From NCBI RefSeq assembly GCF_002863585.1, contig NZ_PGUY01000033.1:18716-82715 (forward strand): a DNA stretch of 64,000 nucleotides. Reading direction: 5' to 3'. Both the position numbers and the translations under genes were made by a program. Below, one piece after another: positions 1 to 8,813 of this stretch. Numbering within the stretch: position 1 is the stretch's first letter; each line of letters opens with the position of its first letter. The notes beneath the pieces were generated by a model, which was not told the origin of the DNA, ran no database searches, and saw nothing but the letters and a program-made list of their open reading frames with translations. The stretch is from Peribacillus deserti. Its GTDB lineage: Bacteria; Bacillota; Bacilli; Bacillales; DSM-1321.

Positions 1-37
1 TGAGACTTATGCGAATCTAGCATATAAAAAACAATAA
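1..37 (+). CDS. 3' end of a GH76 glycosidase gene (partial)
   Basis: The first 37 bases read ETYANLAYKKQ-stop in the frame starting at base 2. The same peptide with one change (EIYANLAYKKQ-stop) ends the broken GH76-type gene at 2933-3391. This is therefore probably the end of a related alpha-1,6-mannanase gene lying to the left of the window. The terminator at 139-170 fits a gene end here. Only eleven codons are visible, so the family call rests on the second copy. Confidence 0.5.
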   Translation, partial: ETYANLAYKKQ

Positions 38-138
38 GAAAATATTCTGCTTCAAAATGTAAAATGGGATTAATAGAAACGGATAAGCAGTCCTGTTTTC
101 TAGGAGAAATAAAGGTCCCGATTTGTACGCGAAATTTG

Positions 139-170
139 AACTATCTCCGTGTTTTGGAGGTAGTTTTTTT
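139..170 (+). terminator. Rho-independent terminator after the GH76 gene end
   Basis: AACTATCTCC and GGAGGTAGTT pair with one G-U across an 8-base loop and run into T7. It sits about 100 bases after the stop codon at 35-37. Confidence 0.7.
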
Positions 171-697
171 GTCAATTTGGGAAAGGCACTTCCTTACGTA
201 TCAAACGCTTAATAGGGCTACTATACATGTATTTTTAATTGCCGCTGCCTTCTCAGCTTGTAATATCGTTAAAACCAAGGAAAGCGTATATGGACGGTTC
301 AGATATAATACATATTTTCATGCTAGTAAAAATAGTTGAATGTTTATAGTATAAATCCTGCATGAGTTCATCATTTGTTTCAGCTCAACGATTGAGCCAT
401 TTTTGTCCTTACATAGATAATCATATCGAAAATTACTATAAGAAAAATGGCTTTGGTTTAAGGCCTAATTAGCCCGAAATAATTGTGGATTCGGTCCTAC
501 AACAGAAACTGCATCTGCAAATATCACAATTTTGGATACAATTCGACAAATTTCAACAGAGGACTTTTAACTATTATTAGCGAAAATATACCTGAAACGG
601 GAAGGTCCTTGATGGGACACAATTCAGGTTAATTTGGGTCTGATATCAGCTTAATCTGTACAAACGACGTCCGCACCACTTTTGAAAATAAAAGACA
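171..697. other. Intergenic, no supported gene
   Basis: AT-rich DNA with only short open frames that have no convincing ribosome binding site or family resemblance. A possible ribosome binding site for the next gene (AAGGAG) lies at about 697-702. I see no RNA gene here. Confidence 0.4.
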
Positions 698-709
698 AGG
701 AGAAAAGTT

Positions 710-1375
710 ATGAAATTTCTGCTCACATCTGCAGGCATAAATAACAAAAGCATACAAAACGCACTGGTTGACATGCTGGGCAAGCCGATCGCCGACTCCA
801 ACGCCTTGTGCATCCCCACTGCGTTGTACGGACACCCCTGGGTCGGTCCTGGCGTCAATGCCTGGCAGTTCATCAGCGGGAATTCTGATAACATGGTCGG
901 ACTGGGCTGGAAGTCCGTCGGCGTGCTAGAGCTCACCGCGCTGCCAAGCATCGACGAAGAGCGCTGGGTGCCGCTTGTCCGGGAGACGGACGTCCTGCTG
1001 GTGTCAGGCGGAGATGCCCTCTACCTGTGCCACTGGATGCGGCAGTCCGGGTTGGCAGACCTCTTGCCGTCACTACAGGCAGTCTATGTGGGAATGAGTG
1101 CTGGGAGCATGGTGATGGCACCTACTATCGGGGAATTTTTCGTTGGCTGGACCCCGCCTAACGGTGGTGATGAAACGCTGGGTCTAGTCGATTTTGCCAT
1201 GTTTCCGCACCTGGATCATGAGATGCTGCCGGGAAACACCATGGCTGCTGCAGAGAAATGGGCCGCCGGGATGGAGGGGCCGGCGTATGCGATTGATGAT
1301 CAAACCGCCATCAAAGTGATTGACGGGGCGGTCGAAGTGGTCTCCGAAGGGAATTGGAAACTGTTTTCGCCCTGA
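710..1375 (+). CDS. Peptidase S51 / dipeptidase E-like (class I glutamine amidotransferase fold)
   Basis: The 221-aa product resembles the peptidase E family, serine peptidases that cleave Asp-X dipeptides and share the class I glutamine amidotransferase fold. The nucleophile elbow is GMSAGSM with Ser130, preceded by the VLLVSGGDALYL strand (about 95-106) typical of the family. Length matches the family (about 210-235 aa). AAGGAG lies 8 bases before the ATG. The gene is far richer in G+C (roughly 57-63% in sampled lines) than the AT-rich DNA on both sides, which points to recent acquisition from a high-G+C donor. The substrate cannot be read from sequence. Confidence 0.85.
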   Translation: MKFLLTSAGINNKSIQNALVDMLGKPIADSNALCIPTALYGHPWVGPGVNAWQFISGNSDNMVGLGWKSVGVLELTALPSIDEERWVPLVRETDVLLVSGGDALYLCHWMRQSGLADLLPSLQAVYVGMSAGSMVMAPTIGEFFVGWTPPNGGDETLGLVDFAMFPHLDHEMLPGNTMAAAEKWAAGMEGPAYAIDDQTAIKVIDGAVEVVSEGNWKLFSP

Positions 1376-2033
1376 AATTACTCTGCCCCTAAACATGGAA
1401 ATTGCAAAGCATTTAAAATTTATCCCTACAATCTACTGATGAGACTGAGGCAGATGTTATTTCTGTAAAAGAAATTAAGAGATATTTAAAGGAATGCCCG
1501 AGATGGCATTTTCAGTCTGTTATGAAGAACCGGAGATAAACAAAATGTGAAGAAAGGTACTTAAACAAACAAGTGCTTTAACACAACAGGGATACAATTA
1601 AAGAGCCTAAATATGCAAGGTTTTATGCATTCCTTGTATTTTTAGGCTCTATTTTCATTCATAAAACATACTGCCGTAAACACAATATTTAAATTTTCTA
1701 GATAGGTTAATAGAGGTTGAGGTTGAACAAACATTTGACCTTATCATTTGGACAAATCTCCCTGCATTCATAATGTGCTATTTCCCGTTACCTAATCTCT
1801 TGTTATAGAATTTTGGACAAGTTTGACGAGCAGGACATCCGATTGCTTTCATAGAATTAGTTATGAGTAAACGGTTTATGGGTAGGAGGAAGACATACAA
1901 ATATAACCTTTTATCATAAAAAATTGATTCTCTGAAAATTTGATCTCTCGTTTGAATGTAGGGATGGCGCATTAGAAATTACCAGGTTTTTAGTTACTCC
2001 TCTTACGAAACTGATAAATAAAGGAGTGTTACC
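1376..2033. other. Intergenic with a short coding-like remnant and a hairpin
   Basis: About 1434-1541 reads on the plus strand as a 30-odd residue tail (…ISVKEIKRYLKECPRW…) ending in a stop. It has no usable start and I do not recognise it. A long hairpin follows at 1602-1650. Nothing else is supported before the ribosome binding site of the aldo/keto reductase at about 2021. Confidence 0.35.
1602..1655 (+). terminator. Long imperfect hairpin, terminator-like
   Basis: Arms 1602-1620 and 1632-1650 are 19 bases each with only two mismatches, followed by ATTTTC. The stem is AT-rich with a GAGCC/GGCTC base. It could end transcription from either side. Confidence 0.55.
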
Positions 2034-2912
2034 ATGTTAAAGAGAAAAATTGGGCGTATAGATTATGAAGGGTCTGCCGTTATGTTTGGAGCAGCAAGTT
2101 TAGGTAATGTTACACAAGAAGAAGCCGATAAGTCGATAACCTTCGCTTTAGAACATGGAGTGAACCATTTTGATACAGCTGCTGACTATGGCGATGCAGA
2201 AATTCGATTAGGGCCTATTATAAGCAAAGTTCGCAGCGACATTTTTCTGGCTACTAAAACGGGAGAACGGACGAAAGAAAAAGCGAAAGTAGAAATTTAT
2301 CGTTCTTTAGAACGGATGCAGGTTGATTCCGTTGATTTACTTCAATTACATGCTGTCGGTACTATTGAGGAGCTCAATAAATGTACTTCCAAGGGCGGTG
2401 CGTTGGAAGCTGCCTTAGAAGCAAAAGAAGAAGGTATAGTAAAAGCAATCGGTATAACAGGTCACGGACATCAGGCTGCCGTTACCCATTTAGAGGCATT
2501 GAAGAGATTCCCATTTGAAACGGTGTTGCTACCCCTGAATTATTATATGTATTCTTTGCCTGAATATCGAGAATCGTTCGATGCTTTAATGAATGAGGCA
2601 AACAACCAAAACACGGCAGTGAGGGTCATTAAAGCAATTGCAAAGGCTCCATGGGGAGAGGGACAAGAGCGCCGCTATGCAACATGGTACGAGCCGTTTG
2701 ATCAGCAGGAAATTATAGATGCTTGTGTACACTTTGTTCTATCCTTTCCTGGAGTAGCTGGTTTTGCGAGTGCCGGGGATGTCCACTTATTCCCAAAAAT
2801 CGTTGATGCAGTTGAAAGATATGGTTCAATGAACAATGAACAGGCAGAACGCCTCTTAAAATCGATAAGCGGATATACGACTATATTTGGTTCGCCCACG
2901 TCAATCGCATAA
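2034..2912 (+). CDS. Aldo/keto reductase
   Basis: This 292-aa cytoplasmic NAD(P)H-dependent carbonyl reductase has the catalytic tetrad Asp47 and Tyr52 (HFDTAADYGDAE), Lys75 (LATKTGE) and His106 (LLQLHAVG). GITGH near residue 140 matches the (beta/alpha)8-barrel family. AAGGAGTG precedes the ATG by 8 bases. The length suits the shorter oxidoreductases of this superfamily. It lies alone, followed within 20 bases by the broken GH76 gene. The substrate is not predictable. Confidence 0.9.
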   Translation: MLKRKIGRIDYEGSAVMFGAASLGNVTQEEADKSITFALEHGVNHFDTAADYGDAEIRLGPIISKVRSDIFLATKTGERTKEKAKVEIYRSLERMQVDSVDLLQLHAVGTIEELNKCTSKGGALEAALEAKEEGIVKAIGITGHGHQAAVTHLEALKRFPFETVLLPLNYYMYSLPEYRESFDALMNEANNQNTAVRVIKAIAKAPWGEGQERRYATWYEPFDQQEIIDACVHFVLSFPGVAGFASAGDVHLFPKIVDAVERYGSMNNEQAERLLKSISGYTTIFGSPTSIA

Positions 2913-2932
2913 TGTAGACTTTCATATCAAAG

Positions 2933-3391
2933 AAAGCCTATGACTGCGTAAACAATTCCATGCTTGCACCAAACGGCTTGTATTGGGATCATGTCGACCT
3001 AAATGGCAATACCGAGAAAACTCAGTGGACCTACAACCAGAGCATGATGATCGGGGCAAACGTTCTTTTCTATCAAACAACAGGTGATAAGAAGTATCTG
3101 GATCGTGCAGAAACCCTGGCAGAGAAGTCCATTTAATATTACCGCGACACCCAACTTTACAGGAATCCTCCAGAATTCAACGCCATCTTCTTTGAAAACC
3201 TGCAGCTATTGGATTCAGCCAAACCTAATAATGAATATAGAAAATATACCCAAGCCTATGCGGATAAGATGGGGGATACTTTAAGGACGGAAACCAGTCT
3301 ATTCCAGCGTGATCCTCAAAAGCCTGTGCCGCTTATTGAGCAGTCTGCAATGGTTGAGATTTATGCGAATCTGGCATATAAGAAACAATAA
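2933..3391 (+). pseudogene. Broken GH76 glycosidase (alpha-1,6-mannanase type), C-terminal part
   Basis: One reading frame gives the C-terminal region of a GH76 glycosidase: APNGLYWDHVDLNG, QWTYNQSMMIGANVLFY and AETLAEKS, followed after a break by NAIFFENLQLLDSA and SAMVEIYANLAYKKQ. An in-frame TAA at 3134-3136 interrupts it, and there is no N-terminal half or start. The final residues duplicate bases 1-37 of the window. It looks like the relic of a partial gene duplication, now non-functional. GH76 enzymes are normally secreted endo-mannanases. Confidence 0.75.
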
Positions 3392-3469
3392 GAACATACT
3401 TAGCTTCAAAATCAATTCATAGGCAGCGGAGCATGCTGTTCTGGTTAACGGGAGAAATGATATTCTCGA

Positions 3470-3512
3470 AGATTGTCCTCATTGCAGCTTTGCGATGAAG
3501 GCAATCTTTTTT
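3470..3512 (+). terminator. Terminator after the GH76 pseudogene
   Basis: Arms AGATTGTCCTCAT (3470-3482) and ATGAAGGCAATCT (3495-3507) pair with few mismatches and are followed by a T run. It takes the same place relative to the gene as the terminator at 139-170. Confidence 0.65.
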
Positions 3513-3530
3513 CTGGATATATGAAGCTCT

Positions 3531-3727
3531 GAACAGTTCGGAATACAGTTCGAAACCCTTAGCGAATAGACTCTGAACAGTTCGGAATACAGTTCGAAAC
3601 CCTTAGCGAATAGACTCTGAACAGTTCGGAATACAGTTCGAAACCCTTAGTGAATAAACTCTGAGCAGTTCGAAATTCAGTTCGAAACCCTTAGTGGATA
3701 GACTCTGAGCATTTCGGAATACAGTTG
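3531..3727. repeat. 44-bp tandem repeat, about 4.5 copies
   Basis: Units start at 3531, 3575, 3619, 3663 and 3707, an exact 44-base period. The first two are identical and later ones carry substitutions, the fifth being partial. Each unit holds two copies of CAGTTCG, with TTCGAA near the middle. No reading frame of note crosses the array, so it is best described as a non-coding minisatellite. Confidence 0.9.
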
Positions 3728-3760
3728 TAGTAGTAGGCTTTTCTATGAAAGTATTAGACT

Positions 3761-3955
3761 TTATCTATTTGAATGATAATGTGGGTTAGATTGTGTCCAA
3801 CCGCCACCTTGTTCGTGACTTCGATCCACATTTGTATCTCCATCTATCCATATTTCCCGACCATCAGGTAAAGTTCTCCAATGAGGTGTAACATCGTGCT
3901 GGTTGGGCTTGTCGAGTTGAATATGGTCAACCGCCTGGTGTTCGTTATCTGCCAT
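3761..3955 (-). CDS. Small hypothetical protein
   Basis: The 64-aa frame ends in a glycine/asparagine-rich stretch. TPHWRTLPDGREIWIDGD and GGGWTQSNPHY look like the short conserved proteins often found next to phage-like or polymorphic-toxin genes in Bacillus; this is a family impression only. The ribosome binding site is weak (GGTG). Just upstream on the same strand (about 3973-4110) another open stretch, ending in DGGAVALVK-stop, has no start codon. The locus may therefore be decayed. Confidence 0.4.
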   Translation of the reverse strand: MADNEHQAVDHIQLDKPNQHDVTPHWRTLPDGREIWIDGDTNVDRSHEQGGGWTQSNPHYHSNR

Positions 3956-4201
3956 CGCTATTTCACCAGTGCTACTGCTCCACCATCAAATTCACTTTCG
4001 TTACCATCTATATCCACAATATCTGCCATGTCTAAAACTGATATACTAAGAGTAGCAATCAGTGCAGTCTTTCCTAGGTTCTTATCACCTTCTAAAACAC
4101 GATCAAATTGCCATCAATAAGTCACCCAGCTACATCCCCAATATACATTGGTATTTCGAAGAGGGGCCATCGGTGGCTTTAAATAAAAATCTTACTATTA
4201 T

Positions 4202-4232
4202 TTGACAACTAGTGGAAATAACAGTGTATAAT
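4202..4232 (+). promoter_or_regulatory. Sigma-A-type promoter of the amidase gene
   Basis: TTGACA at 4202-4207 and TATAAT at 4227-4232 match both consensus hexamers. The spacer is 19 bases, longer than ideal. The predicted start of transcription falls inside the cre site at 4237-4250. Confidence 0.65.
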
Positions 4233-4236
4233 TTAG

Positions 4237-4250
4237 TGGAAGCGCTTTCA
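4237..4250 (+). promoter_or_regulatory. cre site (CcpA operator)
   Basis: TGGAAGCGCTTTCA is a near-perfect palindrome and fits the catabolite-responsive element consensus. It overlaps the expected transcription start of the amidase gene, a position where CcpA normally represses. The site is read directly; the regulation is inferred. Confidence 0.8.
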
Positions 4251-4272
4251 ATAATTTGAGGGAGGAACGAAA

Positions 4273-5775
4273 ATGTCACTTTCAAATGATTTATCCTATA
4301 TGTCCGTTGCCGAACTATCATCTAAGATATTACGTAAACAATTATCGCCGGTAGATGTAATAGAAGCCGTTATTACTAGAATTAAAGAAAGAAATGAAAG
4401 TTTAAATGCTTTTGTACATGTAGACTTTGAAGGCGCAAAAGAGATGGCAAAGAAAGCGGAAGCGGAAATTATGTCAGGAGCGGAAGTTGGAATCATGCAT
4501 GGAATTCCTTCAGCGATCAAAGATCTGTTCGATTTTAAACCAGGCTGGCCATCGACTTTTGGCGGGATTCGGGCATTAAAACATAATATTACTGATTTCT
4601 ATTGTCCATATGCAGAACGTATGGAAAAGAGCGGAGCCATCCTGGTAGGAAAGACAAATAGTCCAGTCATGGGGTTCCGGGGAACATGTGACAACTACTT
4701 ATTTGGTCCATCCCGCAATCCTTTTAATCTAAGAAAAAATACCGGCGGCTCATCTGGTGGAAGTGCTGCAGCGGTAGCTGATGGATTGCTCCCAATTGCA
4801 GAAGGTACTGATGGCGGAGGTTCAATCCGAATACCTGCGGCATGGTGTGGATTGTATGGATACAAGGCTTCCTTCGGGCGTGTTCCATCAGTTGCGAGAC
4901 CGAACGCTTTTGGTGGCATAAATCCATTCCTATTTGAAGGAACCTTAACAAGGAATGTAGAAGATGCAGCGATTGGACTAACGGCACTTGCCGGGTATGA
5001 CCCAAGAGATCCTTTTAGTCTGGATGAAAATGTGAACTATTTATCCGCATTGAGAAAGTCTGTTAAGGGCATGAGAATTGCCTTTAGCCCTGACTTTGAT
5101 GTATTCCCTGTAGATAATCAGATTGCAGAAACAGTGAGAAATGCGGTAAAGGTGTTTGAACAAGCTGGTGCCCATGTAGAGGAAGTGAAGTTCGGTATTA
5201 ATCGGGATCAACGGGAATTAAGTGATTTATGGTGCAGATTAATTACACCCATCAATATCGATTCCTTGGAAGGACTTAAGGCCCAGGGTATTGATATCTT
5301 GAAAGATCATAGCGAAGATTTACCTCCGGAATACAGGGATTGGATAGAAAAAGGCTATAAGATGAATGTCCTCGATCTGAACCGGGATCAGCATCTGCGT
5401 ACAGAAATATACGATGCTATTCAAAACATCCTAAATAAATATGATTTAATTATCACTCCGACAGTAGCGTCACTTCCTGTTGATAACACAAATGACGGAA
5501 ATACGAAGGGTCCGACTCAAATTAATGGAGTGGAAGTAGATCCATTGATTGGCTGGTGTCTAACTTACTTCACGAACTTCACTGGTCACCCATCTGCATC
5601 CATTCCGGCAGGATTATCAAAAGAAAATCTTCCAATCGGGATGCAAATCATTGGCCGCAGATATGCTGATACAGATGTATTGGCAGCCAGCAGCGTTTTT
5701 GAAAGAATGAAACCATGGAACCATATCTATGATATCTGTAAAAATAGAGACTTTGCTAAAGTGCTTTCTAATTAA
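4273..5775 (+). CDS. Amidase signature family hydrolase
   Basis: This 500-aa enzyme belongs to the amidase signature family (Ser-cisSer-Lys triad). Lys83 lies in GIPSAIKDLFD, the Gly/Ser loop GGSSGGS is at about 158-164 and the nucleophile Ser184 lies in GTDGGGSIRIP. The C-terminal GHPSASIPAG segment is also typical. It is not a GatA, since no gatC or gatB is adjacent, so it more likely hydrolyses a small amide as a catabolic enzyme. GAGGGAGG precedes the ATG at 4273. The cre site and promoter upstream suggest carbon-catabolite repression. Confidence 0.88.
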   Translation: MSLSNDLSYMSVAELSSKILRKQLSPVDVIEAVITRIKERNESLNAFVHVDFEGAKEMAKKAEAEIMSGAEVGIMHGIPSAIKDLFDFKPGWPSTFGGIRALKHNITDFYCPYAERMEKSGAILVGKTNSPVMGFRGTCDNYLFGPSRNPFNLRKNTGGSSGGSAAAVADGLLPIAEGTDGGGSIRIPAAWCGLYGYKASFGRVPSVARPNAFGGINPFLFEGTLTRNVEDAAIGLTALAGYDPRDPFSLDENVNYLSALRKSVKGMRIAFSPDFDVFPVDNQIAETVRNAVKVFEQAGAHVEEVKFGINRDQRELSDLWCRLITPINIDSLEGLKAQGIDILKDHSEDLPPEYRDWIEKGYKMNVLDLNRDQHLRTEIYDAIQNILNKYDLIITPTVASLPVDNTNDGNTKGPTQINGVEVDPLIGWCLTYFTNFTGHPSASIPAGLSKENLPIGMQIIGRRYADTDVLAASSVFERMKPWNHIYDICKNRDFAKVLSN

Positions 5776-5786
5776 TCTTCTCCTAA

Positions 5787-5818
5787 AAAAGGATGATCCC
5801 CTTAGGGTTCATCCTTTT
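5787..5818. terminator. Bidirectional terminator between amidase and M20 genes
   Basis: AAAAGGATGA (5787-5796) pairs with TCATCCTTTT (5809-5818). A-rich and T-rich flanks on opposite sides let it serve both converging genes. Confidence 0.75.
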
Positions 5819-5895
5819 ACGTTTGACAGTAAATAATCGAGACAATAATCTCAGGTGATATTCTTGCAAGTTTTTACGGCAACAGGAAGTATACT

Positions 5896-7263
5896 TTACT
5901 TATTAAGAAGTTCTAAAAAGGAACAAATCGTCAATATTCCTTTGTCAAAGTTCTCCAAGTTAAAATGTTCATTGGGAGCATGAAGATTCTCGTCTGGCAA
6001 TCCGAATCCCATTAAGACGACAGGTGCATTCAGGGATTGGCTGAAGTCCGACACAATAGGAATTGAACCGCCTTCTCTTTTATATACAGGTGCTTTCCCA
6101 TAAACGTTTTGATAAGCTTCTGCTGCTTTTTGGATCATTGGACTGTCAATAGGTGTTAGGAAAGGATTACCTGTATCCTGCAGCGACACTTTCACCGTAC
6201 ATCCTTTTGGAGCATGTTCTTCCAAATGCTTCTTGATCAATCCTTGAATCTTTTCAGGGTTTTGGTTGTGGACCAAACGGCAGGTTATTTTGGCATGAGC
6301 CTCATTCGGGATAACCGTTTTTGTTCCTTCTCCCTGGAAACCGCCCCATAAACCGTTAATTTCTAATGTTGGGCGGGAACTGATTCTCTCAGGGTAAGGA
6401 AAATTGTCTTCCCCTCCTGTTAAATCTGTGAGCCCCAACGATTTTTTTAACTTTTCCTCATTGAAACCCAATGCTTTAATTTGTTCCTTTTCAAAGTCTG
6501 TCAGTTCCACGACATCATCATAAAAATGGTCAACATGTACTTTACCATTTAAATCATGAAGAGTGGAAAGGAGCTGAATCAATAGATGGTTGGCGTTTTG
6601 TACACCCCCGCCGAACATACCCGAATGCAAATCAGAGTTTGCCGTTTTTAGGGAAATTTCGAGTGCACAAAGACCTCTTAAGGAATAGGTTATGGCAGGA
6701 ACTCCTCGATCCCACATATCTGAATCAGAAATCACAGCCACATCACAGGCTAGTTTTTCTTTATTTTCGGAAAGAAACTGCGGAAGGTTAGGGCTTCCAA
6801 TTTCTTCTTCCCCTTCAATACAGAATTTAATGTTTACCGGCAGTCTGCCTTCCAATTTTAAAAGTGTTTCCACTGCTTTGATATGTAAAAATGTCTGCCC
6901 TTTGTCATCGGTTGCCCCTCTGGCAAAAATCTTTTCGTCACGGATCGTTGGTTCAAAAGGAGGTGTTTCCCACAAATGAACAGGGTCAACAGGCTGAACG
7001 TCATAATGACCGTATACTAATACCGTCGGGGCGTTTTCCTGATGAAGCCAGTCCGCATAGATAATTGGATGTCCTTTTGTCTGAACGATTTCAACATGTT
7101 CCAATCCAATGCTTTCTAATTTATTGGCAATCCAAGAAGCTGCTTTCTGAATATCCTCTTTATGCTCGGATAGGGAACTAATACTTGGAATTCGAAGCAA
7201 TTCTTTTAATTCCTCAATATTCTGATCATGATTTTTTGATAAGATCTCGGATAATTGACTCAC
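5896..7263 (-). CDS. M20 family dipeptidase / metallohydrolase
   Basis: The 455-aa product belongs to the M20 zinc peptidases (carnosinase/DapE-like dipeptidases). His86 and Asp88 lie in YGHYDVQPVDP, the bridging Asp119/120 in GATDDKGQ, and the catalytic glutamates in CIEGEEEIGS (about 149-156). DSD near 180 and NEHF near the C-terminus supply further ligands. Length matches the roughly 450-470 aa dipeptidase subfamily. It probably trims dipeptides in the cytoplasm. It converges on the amidase gene and shares its terminator. Confidence 0.9.
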   Translation of the reverse strand: MSQLSEILSKNHDQNIEELKELLRIPSISSLSEHKEDIQKAASWIANKLESIGLEHVEIVQTKGHPIIYADWLHQENAPTVLVYGHYDVQPVDPVHLWETPPFEPTIRDEKIFARGATDDKGQTFLHIKAVETLLKLEGRLPVNIKFCIEGEEEIGSPNLPQFLSENKEKLACDVAVISDSDMWDRGVPAITYSLRGLCALEISLKTANSDLHSGMFGGGVQNANHLLIQLLSTLHDLNGKVHVDHFYDDVVELTDFEKEQIKALGFNEEKLKKSLGLTDLTGGEDNFPYPERISSRPTLEINGLWGGFQGEGTKTVIPNEAHAKITCRLVHNQNPEKIQGLIKKHLEEHAPKGCTVKVSLQDTGNPFLTPIDSPMIQKAAEAYQNVYGKAPVYKREGGSIPIVSDFSQSLNAPVVLMGFGLPDENLHAPNEHFNLENFDKGILTICSFLELLNK

Positions 7264-7400
7264 TTTATCACCTTTTCAAGTTTATTTTCATTTCTATTTT
7301 ATACTAATTGACTAACTCGTTAAACTTATTATGTTGAGGTTTTCTTAATGGATCACTAACTTGGTTGTTTACAACCTCTTTATAACGTTCAAAGCAAAAT

Positions 7401-7431
7401 AGGAAAGAGTGTACATAGCTCTTTCCTTATT
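7401..7431. terminator. Hairpin, possible terminator
   Basis: AGGAAAGAG (7401-7409) pairs perfectly with CTCTTTCCT (7419-7427) and is followed by TATTGTG. It sits between the divergent M20 gene and the MazG-like gene. Confidence 0.5.
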
Positions 7432-7560
7432 GTGTTACATGGTCATCAATTACTATGCTTATTTAATCAGGCCTTACATAAATCTAAGAAATGTCGAAAC
7501 CATGTTGTATAATAAAGAAATACAAGAAAATTGGAAAATTTACATCTAAGGAGGAGGAAC

Positions 7561-7890
7561 ATGCCTATATACAACAAATTAGTCCGTGATCTTATTCCAA
7601 ATATTATAGAAGAGAGTGGAAAGAAACCTAACACTAGGATCCTTTCAGATGAAGAATACATAAAAGAGCTTAAGAAAAAGAGCTATGAAGAGTTAGAGGA
7701 ATATATGGATGCTGCAAATAGTGAAGAGGCAGTCGAGGAGTTGGCTGATGTATTAGAGCTGATTCATGCGCTGGCAGAGGTACATGGTTCTTCCTTTGAG
7801 AAGGTAGAGGAAGTACGAAAGCAGAAGGCAGGCAAGCGGGGTGGCTTCAAAGAGAAGATTTTCCTGATTGAGGTTGAAGGAATTTCTTGA
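7561..7890 (+). CDS. MazG-like / phosphoribosyl-ATP pyrophosphohydrolase-like protein
   Basis: The start chosen is ATG 7561, seven bases after AAGGAGGAGG, giving 109 aa and beginning MPIYNKLVRDLIP. That opening and the acidic EExxD-type pattern (YEELEEYMDA, then EEAVEELADVLELIHAL at about 60-75) are typical of all-alpha NTP pyrophosphatases. These bind Mg2+ through the acidic helices and hydrolyse nucleoside triphosphates, often as house-cleaning or phage-associated enzymes. No operon partner is visible. Confidence 0.85.
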   Translation: MPIYNKLVRDLIPNIIEESGKKPNTRILSDEEYIKELKKKSYEELEEYMDAANSEEAVEELADVLELIHALAEVHGSSFEKVEEVRKQKAGKRGGFKEKIFLIEVEGIS

Positions 7891-8476
7891 ATATTATCGT
7901 GAGAAGGCAATTTTTCATTAATTAGCTGTTCAAATCTACGGGAGTCATTTTAAGGAGCTTAGATTTTTCTTTATTGATCCAAGTCAGTTTTGAATGATCA
8001 CTGGGTTGAGGTTCTCCGATAGTAACTTTACATTTAATTAAGACTATTTTAATGATAAAGGTTTCATAATCGTCTGTAGTAATATTGATCTATTAATTGA
8101 CAAATAGCTCTTCATGATTTTCTCTTTAAAGAGCTGGTAGATATATTCGTTTGGTCGAGCTTCGCCCCTTGGAACTCCCACATATTTGGAAACGATATTC
8201 TTTGGTATACTTAGTGCTTATAGGAATCTTCATTAAGGTTTTGTTTTATTTCTGTTCTTACTTTAACTCATTACATTAAGATTCCCCACTCATTATTTAT
8301 TTCCTAAAATTATATGGGAATTTGTTAATTCCTGTCGAATATATTTTTACATACTTGAATTATAAAGAAACCATTATTCATCTTCAAGTTTATCCTGTAT
8401 TATCATAGAAAGGATTCTGTTAAGCAGTATAGAGAAAAATAAAAAGCGTTTTAAAAAATGTGAAAAGGGAGGGATA
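7891..8476. other. AT-rich intergenic stretch
   Basis: No open frame with start and ribosome binding site is seen on either strand until the unusual frame at 8477. The composition is like the island to the right, so this may already be the border of acquired DNA. Confidence 0.4.
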
Positions 8477-8746
8477 ATTATCCGATATTTTATAGTTTAT
8501 GTTACTTACAAAAATGGGAGTACAATTGAAACTTTATTCAAAAGTCGTTCCGGTAGTCTGCTCGAATCTCAATTGAAAAGATATCCTAATGGCAGCATAA
8601 AAACAGATAAGTTTACTATATTAACATTCCAAGCGATTTCTATCTTTTTTAGGGAGATTGATTTAAAACACTTTAAAAGTTTATCGAAAAGGGACTTTGG
8701 AAAGATAAACGAGAATGCTTGCTACGATTTATCTGATATGAATTAA
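8477..8746 (+). CDS. Possible 89-aa protein with a non-standard (ATT) start, or a start-less relic
   Basis: AAGGGAGGG at 8465-8473 stands right before an open frame of 89 codons that has no ATG, GTG or TTG near it. The candidates at the right place are ATA, ATT (8477) and ATC. The product would begin IIRYFIVYVTYKNGST and end in YDLSDMN. I do not recognise it. Either it uses a rare start such as ATT, which infC does, or the original ATG has mutated. Confidence 0.3.
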   Translation: MIRYFIVYVTYKNGSTIETLFKSRSGSLLESQLKRYPNGSIKTDKFTILTFQAISIFFREIDLKHFKSLSKRDFGKINENACYDLSDMN

Positions 8747-8813
8747 ATTTTCTTTAAATGGCATATGATTCATTTAGATTTGTCGGTTCTCAAAAAGAAC
8801 TTATTGCTAGAGG

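Noticed and set aside
64..339. 91-codon open frame after the first terminator
   Set aside because: It spans the terminator hairpin at 139-170, has no ribosome binding site and resembles nothing known.
646..1121. Open frames on the minus strand opposite the peptidase gene
   Set aside because: They are by-products of the G+C-rich codon usage of the real gene on the other strand.
1778..1972. 64-codon minus-strand frame
   Set aside because: AT-rich, no binding site, no recognisable motif.
3531..3727. CRISPR array
   Set aside because: The 44-bp units are directly adjacent without unique spacers and no cas genes are present.
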